From Mycobacterium sp. DL (GTDB lineage: Bacteria > Actinomycetota > Actinomycetes > Mycobacteriales > Mycobacteriaceae): a stretch of DNA of 64,000 nt. Under the pieces are notes generated by a model. That model was given only the letters and a program-made list of their open reading frames with translations, made no database searches and was not told the DNA's origin. Positions 33,531 through 42,224 of the stretch are shown piece by piece (positions within the stretch are counted from its first letter, which is position 1; the number at the start of each line of letters is the position of its first letter). A program made the position numbers and the translations under genes. Where the stretch lies: NCBI RefSeq assembly GCF_039729195.1, contig NZ_CP155796.1, forward strand, positions 3,968,001-4,032,000. Direction: 5' to 3'.

Positions 33531-34172
33531 CTAGCCAAACTTATCAACCACGTAGCGGCGAGCCAGCGTCTCAGCAAGTCTACTCGTATGTTCGACGATG
33601 TCGACCTGACTTACATCGACCAGTAGTCCTGCGTGCCAAGCGCTGATCAGTTCGACGAAGCCGCCGACCGCTACAAACGTGTCCATACGCAGAGCCATTT
33701 CGTCTGCGTCAGGCTTCAGATGCGGCTTGCTGGCGGCCATGACGAGCTGGGTTGCTTCCTGCAAGGCCACCGCTCGGCGATCTTGCAATGTTGAACTGCC
33801 GACGTGCTGTGTCAGCAGGATCTGTGCTCGCCCGGCATCCTGCGCGATGCGGAGAACAACGATCGAGATTGCGGCGCGAATGGTTTCGATCGGTGGTTGA
33901 CCGACGCGTTCGGCAAATGTTGCCGAAACCTCGCCGAGCATCTCGTCCCGCACGTTGTCCCACGCTGCTACGAGCAACTCATCGCGCGTCTTGAACTCCT
34001 CGTAGAAATATCGGTCGTTCAGCGCGGCTCTGGAGCAGACCCCACGCATTGTCACGGCAGCCCATCCGCTTTCCGTCCAGATCTCCGTCGCCGCGTTCAC
34101 TAGGCGCCGCCGCCGGTCAGCCCGTCGTTCGGCGCCAGTACGCCCGCCCCACCTTGCTGCCTTTGTCCGCAC
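33531..34172 (-). CDS. TetR-family regulator (paralogue of the gene at 12846-13487)
   Basis: 213 residues from GTG 34172 (VRTKAARWGGRTGAERR); the longer frame to 34229 runs into the operator. HTH: RLVNAATEIWTESG and VTMRGVCSRAALNDRYFYEEF. Almost every block of the protein matches the TetR at 12846, including LLTQHVGSSTLQDRRAVALQ. Both lie 38 bases from a 37-bp dyad. It is divergent from the SDR/monooxygenase operon and probably controls it; cross-regulation with the mmpL-linked paralogue is likely. Confidence 0.9.
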   Translation of the reverse strand: MRTKAARWGGRTGAERRADRRRRLVNAATEIWTESGWAAVTMRGVCSRAALNDRYFYEEFKTRDELLVAAWDNVRDEMLGEVSATFAERVGQPPIETIRAAISIVVLRIAQDAGRAQILLTQHVGSSTLQDRRAVALQEATQLVMAASKPHLKPDADEMALRMDTFVAVGGFVELISAWHAGLLVDVSQVDIVEHTSRLAETLARRYVVDKFG

Positions 34173-34210
34173 GAATACATCTTGACAAAGGCAGGAGCGC
34201 CGCATCAAAC

Positions 34211-34247
34211 TGGTGGCAGGCGACCACAATTGTGTTCGCCGCCACCA
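34211..34247. promoter_or_regulatory. 37-bp TetR operator candidate (copy 2)
   Basis: Dyad with perfect arms TGGTGGC/GCCACCA, 23 bases apart, with a central CACAATTGTG palindrome. It lies 38 bases before the TetR start at 34172 and 66 bases before the SDR start at 34314. Length, arm sequence and distance equal those of copy 1 at 12771-12807. Confidence 0.75.
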
Positions 34248-34313
34248 GATGGCTGCAGGCCGGCTTGTCTCACAGGTCAGGCGTCGCCGTAATCTGCAAA
34301 GGATTCAGTAGTG

Positions 34314-35150
34314 ATGGATATCTTGAGGTGGGACAGACCGCCTCGCCTGAGCCGCCGCGCCAACGCGGTCGTAACGGGAGCGGGCAGCGGAATTGGCCGT
34401 GCCTTCGCGGTGGAGCTCGCCCGTAGAGGTGGACGAGTGGTGTGTGCCGACATCGACCCGGTGCGTGCCAAGGAGACGGTCGGGCTCGTCGTCCAAGCCG
34501 GCGGCGAGGGGCTCGACATCGCATGCGATGTCACGGACGAAGAGCAGGTCCGCGAACTCGCCGACAGCGCCGAGAAGTGGTTCGGCGCGGCAGCCAGCCT
34601 GGTGATCAACAACGCGGGCATCGGAATCGGTGGCAATGTCATCGGCGCGACGCCCAAGCGGGACTGGGAAGCGACACTTTCAGTCAACTTGTGGGGAGTG
34701 ATTTACGGCTGCGAGATCTTCGTACCGCGACTTCGTGCGAAGGGCAGCGGGGGAATTATCAACGTCGCATCGGCTGCAAGTTTTGGAGCAGCGCCCCGGA
34801 TGGGTGCCTATAACGTCAGCAAGGCCGGCGTGCTCTCGCTATCCGAGACTTTGGCGGCCGAGCTGAGTGGTACTGGTGTGGCGGTGACTGTACTGTGCCC
34901 GACATTTGTCAAGACCAACATCGTCGATAACCCTGGTATTGAGGAGTCGGCCGCCAAGCTGGCAACGAATTTGATGAAGTGGACCGGCGTGTCGGCGGAA
35001 TCGGTGGCGCGCAAAACGTTGGACGCGAACGATCGCGGTCAGTTGCACGTCCTACCCCAAGTCGACGCGAAGATTCTCTGGTTATTTAAGCGGGCAGTGC
35101 CTGCCACGTATACCCGTGCGCTCGGTTTGGTTGAGCGAATCGCGCGCTAA
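34314..35150 (+). CDS. Short-chain dehydrogenase/reductase
   Basis: 278 residues. Classical SDR: TGAGSGIGRAFAVELARRG nucleotide loop, NNAGIGIGG, catalytic Ser in INVASAASF, and YNVSK catalytic Tyr-Lys. It should interconvert an alcohol and a ketone with NAD(P). As first gene of an operon with a di-iron protein, Baeyer-Villiger-type monooxygenases and an esterase, it may make the ketone substrate. Either ATG 34314 or the GTG at 34311 could start it. Confidence 0.9.
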   Translation: MDILRWDRPPRLSRRANAVVTGAGSGIGRAFAVELARRGGRVVCADIDPVRAKETVGLVVQAGGEGLDIACDVTDEEQVRELADSAEKWFGAAASLVINNAGIGIGGNVIGATPKRDWEATLSVNLWGVIYGCEIFVPRLRAKGSGGIINVASAASFGAAPRMGAYNVSKAGVLSLSETLAAELSGTGVAVTVLCPTFVKTNIVDNPGIEESAAKLATNLMKWTGVSAESVARKTLDANDRGQLHVLPQVDAKILWLFKRAVPATYTRALGLVERIAR

Positions 35151-35181
35151 GTCATTCCAGACAAAGACAAAGGAGACTCCA

Positions 35182-36105
35182 ATGGCATTCAAATACAGCG
35201 ATATGCTCGAGACGATCAAGAATCGGCAGTGGGCGCTGGCCGACATCGATTGGGATGCGCCGGGCGCCGATAAAATCACTGATGAGCAGCGGCCCGAACT
35301 GAAGCAGTTCATGGCTGACGTGGTGTGGATAGAACACGTCGGTGCACGCGCGTTCGCCGCCATGGCGCCGAAAGCGCCGTTCGAGGCTCTAGGTGACATC
35401 TACCGGTATTTCCATGCCGAGGAGCAGCGGCACGCCAACGCGGAGCTGGCGCTCATGCAGCGGTGGGGGATGCTCGAGGAAGGGGAAATCCCGGTGCCGA
35501 ACAAGAATATTCGACTGGTCATCGAGTGGATCGACCGATACGCCGAGGCCCTCCCGCTGACGGTGATCGGAGCGGCGATCCCAGCCTTGGAGACTGCGCT
35601 CGACGGAGCATTGCTCAAGTTCCTTCTCGACGAGGTGCAGGATCCGCTCTGCGCCGAGGTCTTCAACAAGGTCAACAACGACGAATCGCGGCACTTGGCA
35701 GTGGGATTCCAGGTTCTGAACGACCTCGGCGCCAGCCCCATGCGCATTCATGCGACTCAGACGATGGGGGCGCTCATCGACCCGAGAATCCTTCTCGGCG
35801 GCGTCCTCTACGTGCCGTTGCTCACCAGGATGTTGACCAATCTCAACGCCATGGGATTGTCGGAGGAGAAGCTCTACAACGCGGTGATGCGGTACGAGAA
35901 CGTCGGAGATCGTAGTGAGTTCACGCGCCGCGTTCCGGGCTACCACATCTTGAAGGCTCACATGTCCGCCAGCATCAAGCGTTCTCAGCCATTGCATTTC
36001 ATTTCGCAGCGGCTGGGTACCGCGATCGACCACTTCCCCACCGAGGTGCTCGGTAAGTCACCGACGTGGACAGAAGAGCTGACCTACGAACCGGTGGCCA
36101 GATGA
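35182..36105 (+). CDS. Ferritin-like di-iron protein of unknown activity
   Basis: 307 residues from ATG 35182 with AAGGAGACTCCA upstream. Helical, with two E/D-E-x-x-H motifs, FHAEEQRHANAEL (about residue 77-89) and VNNDESRHLAVGF (about 170-182), plus Glu residues in WIEHVGARAF and AIPALETALD. This set matches a four-helix-bundle di-iron centre. It could hydroxylate, desaturate or hold oxygen; the family function is not known to me. Its stop overlaps the start of the first monooxygenase (ATGA), which argues for joint action. Confidence 0.8.
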   Translation: MAFKYSDMLETIKNRQWALADIDWDAPGADKITDEQRPELKQFMADVVWIEHVGARAFAAMAPKAPFEALGDIYRYFHAEEQRHANAELALMQRWGMLEEGEIPVPNKNIRLVIEWIDRYAEALPLTVIGAAIPALETALDGALLKFLLDEVQDPLCAEVFNKVNNDESRHLAVGFQVLNDLGASPMRIHATQTMGALIDPRILLGGVLYVPLLTRMLTNLNAMGLSEEKLYNAVMRYENVGDRSEFTRRVPGYHILKAHMSASIKRSQPLHFISQRLGTAIDHFPTEVLGKSPTWTEELTYEPVAR

Positions 36106-37772
36106 GCGACACCACGACCGTCTTGATCGTCGGTGCGGGTTTCGCCGGCCTGGGAACCGCAATCCGGTTGCTACAACAGGGTATCGACGATTTCGTTGTC
36201 CTTGAACGTGCCGACGAGGTGGGTGGTACCTGGCGGGACAACACCTATCCCGGCGCGGCGTGCGACATCCCGTCGCTGCTCTATTCCTACGGGTTCGAGC
36301 AAAATCCGGACTGGTCCCGCGCGTATTCGGGCAGCGCCGAGATCCTCGGCTACATCAAGACGATGGTCGACAAGTACTCGCTGTCGCGTTTCATCCGGTT
36401 CGGAGTGAACGTCACCGGTCTGGAGTTCGACGAGGAAAGCGCACTGTGGACGGCGCAGACAGCTGACGGCTCGCAGTTCACGGCGCGCACCGCAGTGATG
36501 GCCAGTGGGCCGCTGGCGAATGCGAGCCTGCCGGACATCCGCGGACTGGACACCTTCGATGGTCACAAGATCCACAGTGCGCGTTGGGATCACGACTACG
36601 ACATGAGCGACAAACGTGTCGCCGTGATCGGCACCGGAGCCAGCGCTGTTCAGATCATTCCCGAACTGGTGAAGACTGCGCGGTCGGTCAAGGTCTTCCA
36701 ACGCACCCCCGGCTGGGTCCTCCCTCGGCCCGACTTCTCCCATCCGCAGTGGGTGCGGACGGCGTTTCGTCGCTTGCCTCGCGTGCAGAACGTCGGACGG
36801 CAGGCGTGGTTTTGGGGCCACGAGCTCATGGCCGTCGGCATGGTCTGGGATACCCCGGTCACCACTGGCATCCAGCTACTGGCGAAGGCGAATTTGCGGA
36901 GGCAGGTATCGGATACTTGGCTCAGGCGCCAGCTGACGCCGAACTTCCGTGCCGGCTGCAAACGGATGCTGATGAGCAGCGATTACTACCCCGCTCTTCA
37001 GCGCGACAACTGCAAGCTCGTCTCATGGCCGATCGCGACCCTGTCGCCGAATGGCATACGGACCGCAGATGGCATCGAACACGAACTGGACTGCATCGTC
37101 TTCGCCACCGGCTTCGATGTATGCAAGGCTGGCACACCTTTTCCCATCCGAGGCGCGCATGGTCGTGAGCTCTCCGACGAGTGGTCCCAGGGCGCCTATG
37201 CGTACCGGAGCGTCACCGTCGCAGGCTATCCCAATCTTTTCTTCACCTTCGGACCAAATTCAGGGCCCGGCCATAACTCGGCCCTCGTGTACATGGAGGC
37301 CGAGATCAACTACATCGTCAAAGCCATCGGCGCGATCATCGCGAATGATCTCAGTACGCTCGAGGTCCGCGAAGATCGGCAAAATAATTACCACGGCGAG
37401 GTACAGCAGCGGTTGGGAAGTACGACTTGGAATTCGGGTTGCAAGAGCTGGTACCTCACGAATGACGGATACAACGGCACCATGTACCCCGGTTTCGCCA
37501 CCCAGTTCAAGCGCGCACTGTCCAAGGTCGACATGGGTGATTATGTAACGACCCCGACAACCGCACGAACTGAGCACCACCCAACCGAACACGCCCAAAA
37601 CGGCTCGAATGTGGCCAAGGTTGCCCAGGGCCGCAAGGCCAAGGTAGCCCAGGGCCGAAAAAGCGCAGGCGCCCTGCCAACGCGGTCTGACGTCAAAGCC
37701 GACATCCTGGACGTGGGCGTCGGGAAGGTACCGCCTAAGCGCGCAGCCTCGAGAGTGAGGAAAGACGCTTGA
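36102..37772 (+). CDS. Flavin-containing Baeyer-Villiger-type monooxygenase 1
   Basis: 556 residues, ATG 36102 overlapping the previous stop. FAD loop VGAGFAGLG, GGTWRDNTYPGAACD, the Baeyer-Villiger fingerprint FDGHKIHSARWDHD and the NADP loop IGTGASAVQ are all intact. It would insert oxygen next to a carbonyl using FAD and NADPH. The last 60 residues form a basic, low-complexity tail with a duplicated unit (AKVAQGRK twice) not expected in the family. The next monooxygenase starts at a TTG overlapping this stop. Confidence 0.9.
   Translation: MSDTTTVLIVGAGFAGLGTAIRLLQQGIDDFVVLERADEVGGTWRDNTYPGAACDIPSLLYSYGFEQNPDWSRAYSGSAEILGYIKTMVDKYSLSRFIRFGVNVTGLEFDEESALWTAQTADGSQFTARTAVMASGPLANASLPDIRGLDTFDGHKIHSARWDHDYDMSDKRVAVIGTGASAVQIIPELVKTARSVKVFQRTPGWVLPRPDFSHPQWVRTAFRRLPRVQNVGRQAWFWGHELMAVGMVWDTPVTTGIQLLAKANLRRQVSDTWLRRQLTPNFRAGCKRMLMSSDYYPALQRDNCKLVSWPIATLSPNGIRTADGIEHELDCIVFATGFDVCKAGTPFPIRGAHGRELSDEWSQGAYAYRSVTVAGYPNLFFTFGPNSGPGHNSALVYMEAEINYIVKAIGAIIANDLSTLEVREDRQNNYHGEVQQRLGSTTWNSGCKSWYLTNDGYNGTMYPGFATQFKRALSKVDMGDYVTTPTTARTEHHPTEHAQNGSNVAKVAQGRKAKVAQGRKSAGALPTRSDVKADILDVGVGKVPPKRAASRVRKDA
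37614..37661 (+). repeat. 24-bp tandem duplication in the monooxygenase 1 tail
   Basis: Two adjacent 24-base units (37614-37637 and 37638-37661) each encode AKVAQGRK. They differ at three positions, so the duplication is not brand new and is kept in frame. Confidence 0.7.
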
Positions 37773-39358
37773 GTGTCCATGTTGCGGGCGACGAGAATGC
37801 CCCCACCTCCGGAGCCCCTACGTACGAGGTCCCCACCCACGAGATATTGGTCATCGGAGCTGGATTCTCCGGGATCGGAGTGGGCATCAAGCTGCTGAAG
37901 GAAGGTTTCTCGGACTTCCTCATCGTTGATGAGGCCCAAGGGGTGGGTGGAACCTGGTACTGGAATACCTACCCGGGGATTGCAGTAGACATTCCGTCAT
38001 ATAGTTACCAATTCTCCTTTGAGAAACGCCCGTCGTGGTCCCGTACCTATGCGCCGGGGATCGAACTGAAGAACTACGCGAAGCATTGCGTGAAAAAATA
38101 TGGCCTCGCGTCGCGCATCCGCTTCGGAGTCACGGTTGTGAGGGCTGAGTTCGACGAAGAATCGACATTGTGGCGTTTGTTTACCTCGACGGACGAGGAA
38201 CTGACAGCGAGGTTCGTCATCAATGCCTCCGGGGTTCTCACGCGACCAAAATCGCCGGACATACCGGGGGTCGGGGACTTCGGCGGGGTCACGATGCACA
38301 CGTCGCGCTGGGACCACCAGCAGACCCTCACCGGAAAGAGGGTCGCCGTCATCGGGACGGGCGCCTCGGCGGTGCAACTGATCCCCTCGATAGCCAAGGA
38401 CGTGGACACACTCACCGTCTTTCAGCGCACCCCGATATGGTGTCTGCCGAAATTCGACTTCGCGGTGCCCCGCCCGCTGAGTGCTCTTCTCCGGCTCGCA
38501 CCCGGAGCGCAGATCGCCGCGCGGGGAGCCAGCCAGGCCTTTGTCGAACTCACCTTTCCCGTCGCAGCGCACTTCCATACCGCCATACCGCTGGCGTCGG
38601 CGATCGAGCGTGCAGCGATCAGCTATATGCGTCGGCAGGTCACCGACCCGGTCGTTCGGGAGAAGCTGACGCCGCGTTACGCGCTGGGCTGCAAGCGACC
38701 AAGCTTTCACAACGAATATTTGAAGACGTTCAACCGCGAGAACGTCCTTCTTGAAACCAACCCCATCACCCGGGTGGATGAGACCGCGGTAATTACGGCC
38801 GATGGCGTCAGACACGAGATCGACGTGCTCGTCCTGGCAACGGGATTCAAGGTCATGGAATCGGACAGCATGCCCACCTACTCGCTCAGAGGTGTCGCCG
38901 GCCGAGACCAGGCACAGTGGTGGGACGAGAACCGACTCCAGGCATATGAGGGAGTCAGCGTGCCAGGATTCCCGAACCATTTCTCAGTGTTTGGCCCGTA
39001 CGGATACAACGGGTCGTCCTACTTCGCACTCATCGAGGCACAGGCGGGTCACATTCTCCGTTGCCTCCGGCATGCCAGGACGGCCGACTCGAACTACGTC
39101 GAGGTACGCGAGGAGGCGAATCAACGCTTCTTCGCGGAGATGCTGGCACGGCGGCATACGCAGGTCTTCTGGCAGGACAGCTGCGCGGGCGCGAACAGCT
39201 ATTACTTCGACAAGCATGGGGACGTGCCTCTGCGTCCCACGACGACGGTCGAGTCGATCTGGCGCAGTCGACGATTCGACTTGGCCGACTACCGTTTCGA
39301 ACGGCGACCGGCGAAAAAGGCGGACACTGCCCCACAGAAGGTGGACACCGCCGGATGA
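37769..39358 (+). CDS. Flavin-containing Baeyer-Villiger-type monooxygenase 2
   Basis: 529 residues from a TTG that overlaps the previous stop (TTGA). FAD loop IGAGFSGIGVG, GVGGTWYWNTYPGIAVDIPS, fingerprint FGGVTMHTSRWDHQ and NADP loop IGTGASAVQ are present. The Tyr-Trp after GGTW sets it apart from copies 1 and 3 (Arg-Asp/Glu-Asn), so a different substrate range is likely. The three copies are clearly divergent, not recent duplicates. Confidence 0.88.
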   Translation: MSVHVAGDENAPTSGAPTYEVPTHEILVIGAGFSGIGVGIKLLKEGFSDFLIVDEAQGVGGTWYWNTYPGIAVDIPSYSYQFSFEKRPSWSRTYAPGIELKNYAKHCVKKYGLASRIRFGVTVVRAEFDEESTLWRLFTSTDEELTARFVINASGVLTRPKSPDIPGVGDFGGVTMHTSRWDHQQTLTGKRVAVIGTGASAVQLIPSIAKDVDTLTVFQRTPIWCLPKFDFAVPRPLSALLRLAPGAQIAARGASQAFVELTFPVAAHFHTAIPLASAIERAAISYMRRQVTDPVVREKLTPRYALGCKRPSFHNEYLKTFNRENVLLETNPITRVDETAVITADGVRHEIDVLVLATGFKVMESDSMPTYSLRGVAGRDQAQWWDENRLQAYEGVSVPGFPNHFSVFGPYGYNGSSYFALIEAQAGHILRCLRHARTADSNYVEVREEANQRFFAEMLARRHTQVFWQDSCAGANSYYFDKHGDVPLRPTTTVESIWRSRRFDLADYRFERRPAKKADTAPQKVDTAG

Positions 39359-40317
39359 GTTCACCTGCCAGGCCGAATCCGAGCATGGCGAGCCACCTGG
39401 TCGCGGCAACGGCGCGAGGCGTTCTTCGACCTCTCACGCAAGTGATTCCGGCCAACGACCATGGCTTCGCGGTCATGGACCGCGTGCTACGGGGAACACT
39501 CGTGGTGTCGCGGCCAAGGCGCGCAATCAGTGTCGAGAAGGTAGACACGCCCTTCGCCGGTGAACGTGTGCGAGGCGACTGGGTCAAGGCGGCCAACGTG
39601 GCCTCGGATGCTCCGCCGATTCTTTATATACACGGCGGCGCATTTTCTATGTGCTCTCCCGAGACCCACCGTGGCCTCATCAGCGAACTGTCCGCGGCCG
39701 CCCGCAGGCCGGTATTTGCCGTGCGCTATCGATTGGTCCCGAAATATCCCTTCCCGGCGGCCGCAGATGATGCACTGATCGCCTATCGATGGTTGACAGA
39801 GGGAAGCGCGATCACCGCGTCTTCTGGCACGGTGGCGCTCGCCGGCGATTCCGCAGGCGGCCAGCTTGCTGCGGCGACGGCGCTTGGCGCTCGGGAACAT
39901 CGACTGCCGACGCCGGATGCCATGCTGCTGATGTCGCCGGTGCTGGATTTGACATGCCAACTCGCGATGGACCGTGATCTGCGCAGACGGGACCCCTTTG
40001 CGTCCGCCATCTCTGCGTCGAGAACAATTGGTCTGTACGTGGCGGGCGCCGATCCAGCCGACCCGAGGATAAGCGTGCTCGATGCTGATCTCACGGACAT
40101 GCCACCAACTTTGATTCAGGTCGGCGGACGAGAGATGTTGCTCGACGACTCCAGAGTCTTTGCCAAACGTCTGCAAACTGCAGGGGTCTCCTCGCAGTTG
40201 CAAGTTTTCCGCGGCCAGATCCATGTCTTCCAGGCGATGTTTCGCCTACTGCCAGAAGCACGTGAGGCCCTCAGGCTCGGTGGCGAGTTCTTGGCTACTT
40301 CGGCCACCGTCCGTTGA
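39355..40317 (+). CDS. HSL-family alpha/beta hydrolase (ester hydrolase)
   Basis: 320 residues from ATG 39355, coupled to monooxygenase 2 by ATGA. The hormone-sensitive-lipase-type oxyanion motif YIHGGAFSM, the nucleophile GDSAGGQ, the acid segment QVGGREMLLDD and the His in RGQIHVFQ are all visible. It would cleave the ester made by a Baeyer-Villiger enzyme into an alcohol and an acid. The order monooxygenase-esterase recalls the mymA-lipR region of M. tuberculosis, but the rest of the operon differs. Confidence 0.9.
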   Translation: MSSPARPNPSMASHLVAATARGVLRPLTQVIPANDHGFAVMDRVLRGTLVVSRPRRAISVEKVDTPFAGERVRGDWVKAANVASDAPPILYIHGGAFSMCSPETHRGLISELSAAARRPVFAVRYRLVPKYPFPAAADDALIAYRWLTEGSAITASSGTVALAGDSAGGQLAAATALGAREHRLPTPDAMLLMSPVLDLTCQLAMDRDLRRRDPFASAISASRTIGLYVAGADPADPRISVLDADLTDMPPTLIQVGGREMLLDDSRVFAKRLQTAGVSSQLQVFRGQIHVFQAMFRLLPEAREALRLGGEFLATSATVR

Positions 40318-40379
40318 CAGCGTCCCTGCGCACGCCTTGACCACGAGGCGCCCCAGCACGAAGGTTGTATGAGCTAACG

Positions 40380-41969
40380 ATGAAACCCGTGAAACGTGAA
40401 CCAACCCAGGACAATCCCCCTGGTAACCCCTCGATCGTCATCATCGGCGCTGGCTTCGCCGGAATTACCCTTGCACTTCGCCTCAAACGCGCAGGGTTCG
40501 ACAGGGTCCTCATTGTCGAAAAGGGCGATGGTGTCGGGGGAGTCTGGCGGGAGAACACCTACCCAGGGGCGGCCTGTGACGTCCCGTCGCAGTTGTACTC
40601 GATCTCCTCGGCGCCGAATCCCAGGTGGGGTCGGCGTTACGCAGAACAAGGCGATATCCTCGCCTACCTTCGCCGCGTCGCCGACGAAAGTGGTTTGCTG
40701 TCCCTCCTTCGGACCAAAACCGAAATCGCTAAGGCGGCCTTCGATGAGCGCACGAACACATGGCGTCTGACCACGACTACCAGTCAGGAATTGGAGTGCG
40801 ATGTCGTCATTTCGGCCGTGGGCCAGCTGTCCCGACCCTCAGTTCCTGATATTCCTGGAATCTCGGGCTTCGCGGGCCCGTCGTTTCATTCCGCGAATTG
40901 GGACCACGATCTGAATCTCAGCGGCAAGCGGCTTGCGGTCGTCGGCACCGGCGCTAGTTCGGTGCAGTTCGTCCCGGTGGTCGCCGCAGGCGCTGAGCAC
41001 TTGGACGTTTTCCAACGGTCAGCCCCATGGGTGCTGCCCAAATTCGACCGTCAGTACGGTGGGCGGCATCACCAACTGCTGCGCAAGTTGCCCATTCTGC
41101 GGCTCAGCGAACGTCTGATGATTTGGACGATATTCGAGTTCTTGGCGTTGGCACTCGTCGACGCGAAGCCAGTAGCGCGAGTCTTGGGAGTCATCGCCCT
41201 CCGGCACCTAGGTCGCCAGGTGTCGGATGCCCGGCTGCGTTCCCACCTGACGCCGGACTATGCGCCCGGGTGCAAGAGGATTCTGTTCTCCAGCGACTAT
41301 TACCCCGCGCTCGCACGTCCCAACGTTTCATTGGTCACCGACGATATCCGGGCAGTAGAACCTGGCGGAATCCGCACGGTGAACGGCGACTTCCACGCCG
41401 CCGACGTGATCATCTACGGCACTGGCTTCAGTGCCACCGAGTTTCTTTCCCCGATGGAGGTCTACGGCCGCTCGGACCGGAAATTGTCGGACGTGTGGGC
41501 GGATGGCGCGCACGCCTACTACGGCCTATCGGTGCCAGAGTTTCCGAATTTCCTCATGATGTACGGGCCCAACACCAACGTGGGATCCGGGTCCATCGTC
41601 TACATGCTCGAATCGCAGGCCCGACACATCGTCAGGTTGATGAAGGTTCTCCGTGCCCATCCAGGAAGTGTTATCGAGGTCCGTGCCGATGTGGAGAAGC
41701 GCTTCAACGACCGGTTGAGTCGCCGCCTGGACAGATCCGTGTGGACTATGTGCACGAGCTGGTATCGCTCGGCGCGGGGGTCGATCTCTACCAACTGGCC
41801 CAGCCCGACCTTCTTGTATCGCCTTCGTGCGCGCAGGCCGAAGCGGCGCGCTTACGTCCTGTCGCGTCCCGCGCCCGCGAACTCGTCGCGCAGGGGGACA
41901 CCCGAGCCGGCCAACACCCATCTGGCCGACATGCCCTATGCCCCAAGCGGGGCCGATAGCGTCGACTAG
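40380..41969 (+). CDS. Flavin-containing Baeyer-Villiger-type monooxygenase 3
   Basis: 529 residues from ATG 40380; an in-frame TTG at 40365 is possible. FAD loop IIGAGFAGITLALRL, GVWRENTYPGAACDVPSQ, fingerprint FAGPSFHSANWDHD and NADP loop VGTGASSVQ. The C-terminus is an Arg/Pro-rich tail. It follows the esterase by 62 bases and is the last gene of the operon; a P450 pseudogene comes next. Confidence 0.88.
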   Translation: MKPVKREPTQDNPPGNPSIVIIGAGFAGITLALRLKRAGFDRVLIVEKGDGVGGVWRENTYPGAACDVPSQLYSISSAPNPRWGRRYAEQGDILAYLRRVADESGLLSLLRTKTEIAKAAFDERTNTWRLTTTTSQELECDVVISAVGQLSRPSVPDIPGISGFAGPSFHSANWDHDLNLSGKRLAVVGTGASSVQFVPVVAAGAEHLDVFQRSAPWVLPKFDRQYGGRHHQLLRKLPILRLSERLMIWTIFEFLALALVDAKPVARVLGVIALRHLGRQVSDARLRSHLTPDYAPGCKRILFSSDYYPALARPNVSLVTDDIRAVEPGGIRTVNGDFHAADVIIYGTGFSATEFLSPMEVYGRSDRKLSDVWADGAHAYYGLSVPEFPNFLMMYGPNTNVGSGSIVYMLESQARHIVRLMKVLRAHPGSVIEVRADVEKRFNDRLSRRLDRSVWTMCTSWYRSARGSISTNWPSPTFLYRLRARRPKRRAYVLSRPAPANSSRRGTPEPANTHLADMPYAPSGADSVD

Positions 41970-42224
41970 TGGCGGCTCTGTTCAGTGACGGGTATCCGAG
42001 GACGGCGGGGAGTCGCTGACATTCGAGCGGCAACTGTGACCGCCGTTGACAGGGTGGTCACCGGTGTAAACGATGGGTGAAATCCTTCCGATAATGCGAG
42101 AAACAACATCAAGGGGGCACTCGATGACCAAATCGCCGTCCGGTTCGGCAAGCAAGTCCCGTGACCGGCTGTTGTCGGTACTACTGAATCCCCTCCCGCA
42201 GCGCGTCGAGCGCGCTATCCAGGA

